Of a stretch of DNA of 64,000 bases, positions 13,442 through 24,100 are shown one piece after another (position 1 is the first letter of the stretch; each line of letters begins with the position of its first letter). The position numbers and the translations under genes are program-made. The notes beneath the pieces are model-generated. The model searched no databases, was not told where the DNA came from, and saw nothing but the letters and a program-made list of their open reading frames with translations. Where the stretch lies: NCBI GenBank assembly GCA_032164245.1, contig JAVMKO010000002.1, positions 177,512,920 to 177,576,919 on the forward strand. Reading direction: 5' to 3'. Origin of the DNA: Sternotherus odoratus. Taxonomy: Eukaryota; Chordata; Testudines; Kinosternidae.

Positions 13442-13567
13442 TAGGGTGACCAGACAGTAAGTGTGAAAAATCAGGACAAGGGATGGGGTGGGTAATAGGC
13501 ACCTATATAAGACAAAGCCCCATAAAATGGGACTGTCCCTATAAAATCGGGACATCTTGTACCCCCA
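13442..13567 (+). mobile_element. hAT MITE (TAGGGTGACCAGA family)
   Basis: It starts TAGGGTGACCAGACAG and carries the internal blocks 'aaatcaggacaagg', 'ggcacctatataagacaaag' and 'gggactgtccctataaaatc' characteristic of this widespread reptile MITE. The right end is eroded. The flanks GGCATGGG (13434-13441) and GGCCTGGG (13568-13575) form an 8-bp target duplication with one change, fitting hAT. It is nested in the solo LTR and therefore younger than it. Confidence 0.75.
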
Positions 13568-13751
13568 GGCCTGGGATGGATGGGTATGTCTCAGGAGTTC
13601 TGTTATTTTGCAAATGTCTGTAACTCTCTCATGGATATTTTTTAAGAGTAAAGTTTCTGTGGTTAAGAAATCCCTTGGCTAAGCCTGTGTTCCTTGCTTT
13701 TCTGTCTTGTTGTCCCTGAGGGTGATAAACTGGGACCCGAGTGCCCACAGC

Positions 13752-14895
13752 TGGGTGAAGCACGCAGGGAGTGTGTGTAAACAACTAGGGCAGAGGTTTT
13801 CTAACTGTGGTCCATGAACTGAGCTCCATTCAGGTGGTCCGCGGATAGTTCCCTTTAAGGTGCGTGCCTGGGTGGCCGCACACAAGAGTATGAAGGACCA
13901 TCCACCTAATTAGTGGAGCCATGCAAGCAATGGCTCCATTAATTAGGTGCCTGGACTCTGGAGAAGATGCACATATAAGGTGAGGTGGTGGTCTTGGAGT
14001 TAATAGGGAGTAGGTGGGAGGGGGCTTTGGAGTTAGAATAGGAAGGAGGTGGGGGGGGGGGGATTTGGGATGTGCAGGGCTGCGGTGGCCAGAGAAAGAA
14101 GTGACTGTCTCCAGCTCCAGAGCTGTGGTTGCCAGGGAGAAACAGTTCTCCCTCCCAGCCTCAGGTTGGGGGCTGCCAAGGCAGGGGAGAGCGGGCACAT
14201 CCATTGCATTAGAAAGGCAAGACTATTGATATTAAAATATTAGTTCTGTGCTTTTATTTATAGAACAAAATTAGCCTCTCTGTGCTGTTTTTCCTGTGGT
14301 GAAATAGTCTAAATATTCTAAAGTCCTCGGAGTAGTGGGGTGGGATGGTTTATTAAACTATATAATAACAGGGAGCTTTAGATATATTATGGAGCAACTC
14401 ACTGTTTGGTATGCCAAATGATTTGAAGCTAGGTCATTCAGCCCTAGCTCCCAGCACATACCAGCACACAAAATGGGACATAAATTGTAATATGATATAA
14501 CCCCACCTTTATCTGAAATGTTACAGGACATCCAAACTCGTTGGATGACAGAACTTCATACTTACATTCCATTCTGTCACTTCATATCAAGTAATGCTGA
14601 GTTGCATCATGTAAGCCCAATGGGAAACAATTCCTGTCAGAAAATCAAAATGATAGGGGTTTGGTTTGGTTTGGCTTTTGTAGGTACGGCCTGTGGGCCA
14701 GATGCCTGAAATAATGTGGTATTTTAAATCCAATTCTCGTATATCTATCTACATTTGCTGTGTAGTTTAAGAAATGTATATACAGTATATTAGGTATTTG
14801 TTTAGACTGCAGGTAATACACGTGAAGTGAAGAACTCCCCCAACTGCAGATGGGAAAGCAATACGCTGACATGAAGCTGGAGGATGATTATTATA
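13752..14895. other. Intergenic DNA with a possible hAT left end and a hairpin
   Basis: At 13792 'cagaggttttctaactgtgg' resembles a hAT terminus of the CAGTGGTTCTCAAACTG type. An inverted repeat follows: 13903-13922 pairs with 13930-13949 with one mismatch around a 7-nt loop. A G-run lies at 14050-14061. No gene is supported; the overlapping open frames at 13830-14243 on both strands are by-products of GC-rich composition. Confidence 0.45.
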
Positions 14896-14898
14896 TTT

Positions 14899-16508
14899 AC
14901 TCCTAAGGGCATTCTCCACCAAAATATGCACACAATATTTTAAAATTCTGCAAAATTCTGCAAATTTTATTTGTCAAATAAATGTGGACACTCCGGCATG
15001 GCTTTGCGGAGCACAGGCCACTGGCTTCACAGAGGTGGGAGGTCACTGTGCAGCTCCCCCCACCCAGGGCCACAGACTCAGCAGTGAGCCTGAACCCAAC
15101 CCTGACACAGCGCAAAGACCAGGCCTGCCCCAGAAACATCCCAGGGCCCTGCCCCTCTGTGCAGGAGCATCAACATAAGAATATAAAACCATAAGAACAG
15201 CCATACTGGGTCAGACCAAAGGACCATATAGCCCAGTATCCTGTGTTCTGACAGCAGACAATGCCAGGTGTCCCAGAGGGAATGAACAGAACAGGTAATT
15301 ATCAAGTGATCCATCCACTGTCACTCATTCCCAGCTTCTGGCAAACAGAGGCTAGAGACACCATCTCTATCCATCCTGGCTAAAAGCCATTGATGGACCA
15401 ATCCTCCATGAACTTATCTAGTTCCTTTTTGAACCCTGTTATAGTGTTGGCCTTCACAACATCCTTTGGCAAAGAGTTCCACAGGTTGACTCTAAAGAAA
15501 TACTTTCTTTTGCTTGGTTTCAATCTGCTGCCTATTAATTTCATTTGGTGACCATATGAAGGTGATGAGGAGTAAATAACACTTCCTTATAAACTTTCTC
15601 CACACACTAATCATGATTTTATACACCTCTTTCATATCCCTCCTTTTTCATCCAAGTGTAGGGTTGAGAGGGTTCTGTCAGGAGCAATCTGGGTGTGGGC
15701 AGCTCACTGGTGGATCTGGGCGCAGGGGGACTTGTTGATGGGTTCTGGGTGCAATGGTAATGGGACACTGCAAGGAAGTCCAGGTGAAGGTGGTTGGGGC
15801 TGAGCAGGGAAAGGGTCTGGGTTTGTGTTTGAGAGAGCTAAGCAGGGGGATTTGGGTGTGGAGGGCTGGGGCAAATGCTGGAGGAGTGAGGCTCAGTGGG
15901 GTGGAGATCCAGGTACAGCTGGTAGGGGCTCAGCAGGATGCATATCCTGGTGCAGGTGGCTCATATGGTGGTCCAGGTGCAGGTGGGTTCTGGGTGAAGG
16001 GAGTAAGGCTCGGTGGGAGTGGGCTGTGAGTGGGTCTGGATGCATGGGGGTTGGATGGATGAGGGAGCAGCTCCCTGTACAGTAATCCCTTCCCTGCATC
16101 TGAGGATTGATGGGTGCAGGAAGTGTGTGGGGGTGAGGAAATTAGCAGAGTTTCCTACAGCTGGAGAAGAAATCTAGGGACAGGTCTGACATGGCCCTGG
16201 ATGCCGTACAGAGGAAGAGGAAATTCCATCCTTCCCAGCCCAGCCAGGACTAGCAGCTGAGCCTGGTGTAAGGTAGGAGACACCAGCTGGCTCTTCCCCA
16301 GTCCTGCCCTCTGCCCCACAGCAATTTACCTCTCTGCCAGCTGCCCTGGGCATCCAAAACATACTGCTGGGGAGGGTTGCCTGACCACTCTTTTGTAGCT
16401 TCTCTTTGATTCCCTGTCAAAAAGTCATTTTTGTGCAGGGAAGCAAAGAAATCTCCAGGTGACACAAATTCTGTGCACGTGCAGTGGCACAGAATTTCCC
16501 CAGGAGTA
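14899..16508. mobile_element. hAT-like non-autonomous element split by a CR1 fragment
   Basis: The left end 'actcctaagggcattctcc' is inverted relative to the right end, whose reverse reads 'actcctggggaaattctgtg'. The left arm holds repeated 'aaaattctgcaaa', and the right part is a degenerate array of 'ggtgcaggtgg'-like words. A CR1 3' fragment at 15173-15660 interrupts it. The target duplication is not clear, so the superfamily is an inference. Confidence 0.45.
15173..15660 (-). repeat. CR1 LINE 3'-end fragment
   Basis: The + strand starts with 'aagaacagccatactgggtc', then 'atagcccagtatcctgtgtt', 'cccagcttctggcaaacaga' and 'ttcatttggtgaccatatga'. These are in the order found in the antisense of reptile CR1 3' regions. 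The same blocks occur at 24.6 kb (same orientation) and at 34.0-34.3 kb (opposite orientation). No open frame survives. Confidence 0.75.
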
Positions 16509-16512
16509 TATA

Positions 16513-19040
16513 TTATTAGTATTTAAGATAGAGGGTCAAATCCTCAGCTGATGTAAATCTGAGCAAGTCAATGGGTATTGAGGTCACTCAGCACCTCACA
16601 CTGTCTGGCCCTAATTCCACTTAATCTCAGAATCTGCTTTACTATTCTGGCAGCACTGGAAAATTGTTGGTTCTGGAGTTCTGCAGATAAATTTGCTATT
16701 TATCGTAAAGTATTGCACAGATCTAGTGCTCACCAACTTTAGAAGCATATATTGAATATGTTCCCTTTTCTTAGGGAAAGAAGGGGCTGAATCTATAGGT
16801 ATACTACTAAATGATTTTTTTTATTCTGCACCCAAAGTCCATGGAAAAAATAAAAACTCTTTGTAAGAAACACTGTCCCATTTTATCTGAGCTCTTACAT
16901 AAAATTGGTTAGAAGATTTAGAAGAAAAAACATTCAAAAATACAAGGATTCCTATTAAAGAATATGAAATAAGGGAGTGTCAAGTCCTTCACAAGCAATG
17001 GAAGTCAAAGGAATAATCAAGTGATCAATTATTGTACCTGAAACAGTTAAATATTAACTCTCATAGAGTGTAACAAGCTCTTTAAGGTGAATAAAGGAAA
17101 GCCACCTGGACCAGTGATATGCTGTTCCAGTTTTTTCATGAAACAATTCCTGCAGGACACAGAACATAATCACTGAGGTCTGAGATAAGCAATCTGGACT
17201 GTATAACATAATTCACACTGTTGGCTGCAGATTTAGAGCCTAAAGGCTGGAGCTCCATGAGAAGGGTGAGCTGGAACTCCCCTCTCCCTTCATTAGTGAG
17301 GAACAAGACACACTCAAGGAACTTTCAAGCTAGCCTCTCTTTGAGATGCCAGGAAATAAGGTTGCTGGGAAATGTGGTCTCTCCTGGCAGCCATATTTGC
17401 ATTTGTAGACTACAGAAAAGTCTGCTGGGAAATAGATGTGAGAATTAAAATATTACCTATGCTACTAAATGCTGCTGGGTACAATTTAGGGAAGAGATTT
17501 AGGAAACACACATTAGACTTTCCAAATATTAATTCAGATACTGACTGACATAAGGCAAAGATTTCAGAAAGGGATGCCTAAAATTAGCCTCCTAGAGTCA
17601 CATTTAGGCATCTTAAGAAGTGACCTGATTTTCAAATGTGTTGAGCACCCAGTGGGTTCCATTGACTTCAGGAGCCTAAATGTGGATTTAGGGGCATAAT
17701 TTTAGACATCCATTTCTAAAAATCTTGGTTTGGAGGAGATTTAATTTAGAGAGATGCTACCATAGCCATCTGTAAGATGTAGCTCTGCATCCTATAGGAG
17801 AAGCACAGGAGCAAAGCCCTCTTAGGTAAAACACTCATATTACTTTCTATCTCTCATTGCATTAACTTATAATCAGTTTATGCATAAAGTTAGCATAAAA
17901 TACTTTGATATGGAGTTTAAAAAATCTTGACTTCCTTGAATGCTTAGATTTCTTGTTTATCAGATATCCAACATCCAGTTCATAAAATTACATTACTAAT
18001 CAAAGAACTGAACTACATTAATAAGAAATGTAATAATTACAGTCAAATGAGATCATCATCTTGTCTGTGCTCAGCATTTCCCTAGTTACTTTTTACAAAA
18101 TGTTAGGAAAGCTACAAATAAAAAGTGGTGTATTAGGTAAAGTAGTATTTCCTCTTAAATAAATGCTGTCTAAATGCATTTGGAAATTTATTTTCACTAG
18201 CAGATACATGAAATCACAGTGAATTTGACATCTATATCTGAGGGGCTTCATTTCTGTGTCTGAATAGTGGTAACCTTTTCCTACCATAAATGGCCATTAT
18301 TCTGGGTTTCTTAAAATACATCTGAAGAGCAAAATGCACTAAGGGGGGCCTCAAATGGCATGTACTGTAGTTTCAAAATACTGTACGTTGCCAGGAGCAC
18401 AATATATTTTGCTCTGCTAATTATTCAGAATTAAAATAAATATAGAATGATGTTGTTACATAGGACATGAATCAGAGAATTAGTTAAAATATCAGACGTT
18501 CAAAACTGTTTGTTTTTAAGTTTCCAAATGATGTGATGGTTTATAGAGTTTCTATAGCTGCCCACTAGAATAAGTTTAATTGTAAATGTTCCTATTTGAT
18601 TTAGGTTTAAAAAATAAATCAATGCTTTGCCTTGGACTACAGCCTGCACAGTAAATGATCTCTTAATTACCACAGTGATGGAGTTCTGAATCATCATTTT
18701 GACTTTCTCAAAGGAATAAAAGAACCCTGCTGCAGGCTAAAACTTCCATCCAATCACGCAAAGACAAATCAGCCTTCGGGCAAATCAGGAATCTTGATTT
18801 AAGCTTACCTGGACTTGGCTCTTTGCCCATATTTTAAAATACTTCTTAAATATCACCCAAAAAGCCACATAACTGTCTGTGTATCAAAATGTATTTTACA
18901 TGGGGTAATTGGTATGAAAGGGTGAAATTATTTGATTTGAAAATGAACCCTGAATGCAATTTTCTTTGAAAAAATGGAAAGGTTAGCTCACAGGGTGTAG
19001 TATTCAAATACCTAGGTTGTGGGTGGAGTCTAGGTGTGCC
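16513..19040. other. Intergenic DNA upstream of AGR2
   Basis: No exon-like block was recognised. A segment at about 17600-17745 ('tgattttcaaatgtgttgag' with 'cattgacttcagg') matches a common old reptile interspersed repeat. Nothing else stands out. Confidence 0.45.
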
Positions 19041-19046
19041 AAGGTG

Positions 19047-19056
19047 CATAAATAGG
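19047..19056 (+). promoter_or_regulatory. AGR2: TATA-like box of AGR2
   Basis: CATAAATAGG lies about 30 bp before the likely start of exon 1 (about 19078). It is the only TATA-like word at the right distance from the donor-bounded exon 1. The start point is inferred. Confidence 0.5.
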
Positions 19057-19077
19057 TATTACTGAGACTTTGCAGTT

Positions 19078-19134
19078 CACACTGAAACTTGGAACACTTG
19101 CCCAGCTCCTCCAACAAGTCGGAGGGTAAACAAG
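19078..19134 (+). other. AGR2: AGR2 exon 1 (5' UTR, non-coding)
   Basis: A strong donor, CAAG|GTAAGG, ends this exon at 19134, and no open ATG-led frame leads into exon 2. The 5' edge is inferred from the TATA-like box. The exon end contains GTAAACA (19126-19132), a forkhead-type core. Fox regulation of AGR2 is known in mammals, but here it is only a sequence match. Confidence 0.55.
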
Positions 19135-20119
19135 GTAAGGCTATGAGCTCTTGCTTAGAAATGCACCTGTTGGACTCCAGTGAGCTTTAGACTAAAGTTA
19201 CTTATTACTCTGGCAGGTGAGAAATGGAAAGGGAAGAACAAAGCAACTTAAAGTGTATTTCTTGCCATAAAAGGGACAGGTGGAATAATATTGTCTCTTC
19301 AATTAAAAGAACCAGAAACTTTATTTTCCTCTAGGAGCTTACCATGGCAATATCTAGCTTTGTACAGATAATGCTTTAAGGAGTAGGTTTAATGCTGGTT
19401 GGTCACTGTTTTCAATTCTGTATCAGCCCACATGCTGAGATTTGTTTGCTCTTTGATTTCCTGTTTGACCAGTCCCCCGGCTCTATTTTTTTTTTTAAAG
19501 CAATACTGCCTACATAATGATCTAACTAAACTGTCTCTGGAATCTGCTCTGAACCTCCACTGGGCTTCCTAATGAAGATGTACTAGATTTCCTCCCTTCT
19601 AAGGAGACTCTTTTTTTTTTTTTTCAATCTAAACATCAGCCTATTTCCAAACAACATTTCTTGTGGCTTTTTCTGTGCTGTTGAAGCCATGACTGAACAG
19701 AGAGTTGGGGTCTATAGGGAACTAGAGTACAAAGGGTGATTTACCAGGTTTCCTAACTCCTGTTAACAAGCCCCTCATGTGGTTTTCCCCCAAAGCCCTG
19801 GAAAGAGGCAGCCTTACCATGCTTTCACTTTTGCAGCCAGCATTTAAAATATGCCCACTGAAGTTCATGCATCCATTTTGTTTTTCCTATCAGTTTATCA
19901 TAAATTTTCTGTAGGGGGTCTCCCCATGCTACTCTAGCACTCAGATGAGAATTTATAGAGCAAATTTAAATCTCACAGAGTAAGAATAGTATGTTTATTC
20001 CCTGGTAGAATTATCTTATTTAAAAGATCAAGAAACATCCCAACAAACTTTCCAGGCTTCATCCTCACTCCCTGAGTCAGGCTGAGGAAGAGATTTCAGT
20101 AGTAAAGCATCCCTTAATC

Positions 20120-20330
20120 TGACAGGCTGCATTTTTAGATGAATCCTTTATTCTAATCTGTGCTCTAACCCTGGCTCTCCCACTCTTGAGATCCCTGAGG
20201 TAAGTAACTTTGCCCCTCTGTCCCTCAGTTTCTCTGTCTGAGAAATGGAGTAAGCCCTCCTAAACTGACCTTCCTCACAAGGATGTTGGAAGATACCTTC
20301 TCCCTCATTTATAAAACATTTATTACCACA
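20120..20330 (+). repeat. MIR-like SINE
   Basis: It sits in AGR2 intron 1. The blocks 'gtaagtaactttgcccctct', 'tccctcagtttctctgtctg' and 'agaaatggagtaa', followed by 'ctcacaaggatgttgg', follow the MIR consensus order in the sense direction. Diverged and old. Confidence 0.75.
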
Positions 20331-20402
20331 GTAATTAGGTAAGTGAGGTAATATCTTTTATCACAGAAGTTGATCCAATAAATGTTTTATAATGCCTAAG
20401 AC

Positions 20403-20539
20403 CAGTATCAGAGGGGTAGCTGTTAATCTGTATCCACAAAAACAACGAGGAGTTCAGTGGCACCTTAAAGGCTATCCGATTTATTTGGACATAAGCTTTC
20501 AGAGGCTTTTTACCCATGAAAGCTTATGCCCAGATAAAT
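20403..20539 (-). mobile_element. Short Penelope-derived insert with a foldback, copy A
   Basis: It shares the 'atcagaggggtagc...ctgttaatctgtatcc' end and the 'gtggcacctta' and 'cataagcttt' words with the other three copies. Seven-base flanks CTAAGAC (20396-20402 and 20540-20546) look like a target duplication. Unlike the others it contains a near-palindrome: 20478-20506 against 20512-20540, 24 of 29 positions matching. Both strands therefore read GAAAGCTTATG, the 3' half of the hammerhead core seen in Penelope pLTRs. Confidence 0.65.
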
Positions 20540-20977
20540 CTAAGACACTAATTCATATTTGCAAATGCCTCTAGACCACTAAATAATGGTACTGTAGAAG
20601 TTATCTAACTGTTGAATCTAATTTGTCTTATTGAATAAATTTGATGTATGTGAAGCCACCATCAAGAAAAACAGAAAGAACTAGCATCAGAGTGAGTATC
20701 TCCTGTATTGAGATGGGGGGACATATTTTAAAGTGGCCACAAGCAACTATTAAAGATTTTGGGAGATGATAGATTTATTTATTTTTAATAATTTGCTAAA
20801 GAAACTTTACTACTTATTCAATTCTTCCTTGAAAATTCAAACTAGTAAGAGTGATTAATTCTAGCAGAGACTCAGCCCAATTTATATTTGTTATTTAGCC
20901 ATTTATACACTGCAGGCTCATGTAGTGTTGGCATTCTGAAAATCTGCCAGAATTCTAAGGGTTTGTTGTCTTTTCAG

Positions 20978-21124
20978 TACTAGCCATGGAGAAGAGTTGT
21001 ATATCTGTGTTCCTGCTGCTTGTTGCTGTCTCCTGTGCCCTGGCTAAAGACTTCACAGCTAAGAATGATGGCAAAAGAGATACAAAAGAGACCAAACCAA
21101 AACTGCCTCAAACTCTCTCCAGAG
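20978..21124 (+). CDS. AGR2: AGR2 exon 2 (start codon, signal peptide)
   Basis: Acceptor TTTTCAG precedes 20978 and the donor is AGAG|GTACGA. ATG at 20986 starts [20 protein letters not shown]. It encodes residues 1-46 plus one base of Gly47. The open frame runs on into intron 2 up to 21453, which is read-through and not real coding. Confidence 0.95.
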
Positions 21125-24100
21125 GTACGAACTTGGTTCAGTCTCCCAATCCTAGCTCCATGAAAGTCTTTCACCCCTCAATCTGCTACCTTTACATCCT
21201 ATTACATGTTTCAATAGCTGGCTGGCCCCCAGTCCCTCTCCTTTTGCCTGCCTATATATTTACAAATATTTTTTCTCTGGCCTCTAAAAGTACCCCTTCC
21301 CCCCAGGACTCTTTCTCCCAGAAGAGATTTCATCTTCATTCAATTACAATACCTTTTTGGCAGCATATTCCATCAAACTACTTCTTAGTATCCTTTACTT
21401 CATATTTCAAGCCTAGATATAATCGTTTCATCTCCAACAACTTTGAAAGGTAATTGCTGTATGTCATTTTTTCTTTAGGGTGGGGTGATAATCTTATCTG
21501 GACTCAGACCTATGAAGAAGCCTTGTTCAGAGCCAAGAGCGGGTAAAACAACAATTTTTTTTCTATCTATCCTTGCCACAGGTTTCAATGGCGCCATCTA
21601 CTGTTATCTGATTTACCTGACTCCTTTGGCGTTAGGGAAAGAACTCTGACAACCATTAGAAATCTGGGTGTTCACTAATTGTCCTTCACAGTCTAAAATA
21701 ATCTCCCTCATCAGCACTGGCTTCAAGGTTCTCAATAAGGAAAGTCTAAAATGAGGTGTCTTCTTCCATTTCAGCAACAAGCCCCTGATGATCATCCATC
21801 ATTTAGAAGACTGCCCACACAGTCAAGGTAACATAGCTTTGAACATTACGTAATCTTATTTTCTTCCTTATGAACTCAAATAGTGCTAAAATGCAATCTT
21901 GCTCTCTACTTCAGTGAAATATTCCACTCATTTCAGTAGAGTTCTCTGTGGGCATTAAGGTCCATCTGAAGGATCAGGGTCTGACATGCAAACTAGCCCC
22001 CTCTGAGTTGCACTGAAAACTAAAATAAGGTGGTGAATTTGGATAGGGGAGGGGAACAGATTTATGCCATTTCTGTTTGTTACATCAGCGCTGTTCCAGA
22101 TACAGTGCGCACACACAGGCTTCAACTCTCCATTTTAATTCTTTTAGTTGGACATTCTAAAATCTCCTAACTTTGGAGAGTTCACCAATCATATCAGAAT
22201 CTTTTCCTATATAATGTTTTGACAAATGTGTGCAATTTCCCTCTCCTTCCCCAAGTTTGTATTTTATTTATTATTTGTAACAATTTTTTGACATTTATTA
22301 ATTGTAGCATTGAAGAAAGTATTTGCTGAACACAAAGAAATACAGAAATTGGCGGAAAAGTTTGTTCTTCTGAATCTTGTTGTAAGTTTTCCAGTTACAT
22401 TTATCAAAACTTAAAATTTCAACTAGCTCTACTCATGACAGTGGTGGGAAGCAGTAAACATATATCATTAATTATGACTTCTTTGACTGAGGTTTAATCA
22501 GATATGACTAGAACTGTCTGGTGCTACAACAGGGATAGATTTAACAATACCTGTAAATATATTCTATAGCTATTACAAGAAGATATACACAACAGTATAA
22601 GATTTATTTTAAATAAATAAATTAAAACATTGTTAAATGTAACATCTGCAGTTTTACTGTGTGCTTTGCTTAGTGTACATGTATTTCTCAAACGTTAAAA
22701 CTTCAAACTACATGTTAAGTTTGATAGTCAAGAAATTATCAAGTAGAAAGAAAATGTTCTGTTTGCTGCAGATCATGTTGTATAAGAAGCACAATTTTGA
22801 CTTGGAACCTTATCACTTTTGTTCCAGTATGAAACAACTGACAAACATCTTTCACCTGATGGCCAGTATGTCCCTAGAATTCTGTTTATAGGTGAGTAGT
22901 GTCAGTTTTAATGACACAGCCTCCAAGGAGGGTGCGGGGGGAAGGCTTACATAGTAATTAAAAAGAAATCTATTTTGATAATTATTTGTGATGAGTGTTC
23001 TAAAATAGAGATGAATACACCAATGAGTGCTTGAGTGAATACCTGACTCCTCATCTATGAATGAGGAAGAGACAAGCTAATCTGAACACATTTTTTGGCC
23101 TGTGTACTGCGTGTCACCTGAGACATGTTTTTTTCATGTAAGTGTTGTTTTATGTGTCCTTCCTTTTGTTTTGTCCCGAAGACGAAACAGGCCCCTGGTT
23201 GGGCTCTGCCTTCAGATTTTCAATCTTGCCAACTATGGGTGAGATTGAAGCTCTATTGAGACATTTGGAGTTTGGCCATTGACTTCTGTAGCACCAGGAG
23301 TTTACCTATAGGTCTCTGTTTAAAGCAGCATGGTATAGGGTCTAGGTCAGCTATCGATGCTCTGAACAGATATAGAGATGGTTGAACCTTTTCTGACTTC
23401 TCAAGCTCTTTCTGAACACACATAACCAGTGAACTGTTTTCTCTTTGAAATAAAATCTTGAGATTATAAAATCAGTAATGATCCAATATACTTAAAGGAC
23501 CAGACTTTCAAAGTTAGAGGTACTGAATTGTGTGCCTAATTAATATGCACTAGTACCTGACCTGCACATACAACTGAATAGTTAGGTGTATAACTGGCCA
23601 CATCCACATATCAAGCAATGGTGTAAGCACTGCTTGTGCATAGCTTTGAAAATCTACATTGTTAGATGTATAGCTCATAATCTAAAAAACATCATTACTA
23701 CTATAGCTGTTTTTCACTGTCACTACAAAAAGTAATCTCACTTTTTTCTAAACTCAGAACACGTGTGTTCTAAACCCAAAACCCTCCTCTAATGGGCAAA
23801 AAAACCCAAAAATTATCAGGAGGGTGCTAAGTGTGGGAGAGAACTTCTAGAGGTTTCTCATGGAGTTCTCATCAGATCACACCAATACATATGGATGAGT
23901 GCCTTCTCCCCTTACGGAATGAACAGGGCATTTTACTCCAGAAAGAGATTTCAGGTAGCCACAAGAGGCCCTGTGTCTTCATACTCACTCTAGGACTCTC
24001 TGCCCTCTCTCTGACTCCCTGACAGCATGATTCCAGGGGGTCTATACTGCTGGGGACTCCTCTGTCCAGTGCTGCCCCTGGAACCACTAACCTAAAAGGT

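Larger units (their letters stand above)
12989..13747 (+). mobile_element. Probable solo LTR of a class I endogenous retrovirus, with a nested hAT MITE
   Basis: It begins TGTGACAGAA and ends CCCA, with matching 4-bp flanks CAGC at 12985-12988 and 13748-13751, the size expected for gammaretrovirus-like integration. The 5' part has the repeated 'ctccattttgta' typical of class I LTR U3 regions. The 3' part has a degraded poly(A) signal region ('aagagtaaagtttctg') and a U5-like tail. No primer-binding site or internal region follows, so it is read as a solo LTR. It contains a 26-bp hairpin (13246-13315) and a later hAT MITE insertion (13442-13567). Family assignment rests on these marks only. Confidence 0.55.

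Noticed and set aside
20405..20545. tRNA-derived SINE interpretation of the 'atcagaggggtagc' repeats
   Set aside because: No B-box is present, and copy D is continuous with a Penelope coding remnant and shows a hammerhead-like layout, so a Penelope origin is preferred.
20986..21453. 155-codon frame taken as a complete protein
   Set aside because: Only the first 139 bp are AGR2 exon 2; a clear donor at 21125 and the matching next exon at 21479 show the rest is intron.
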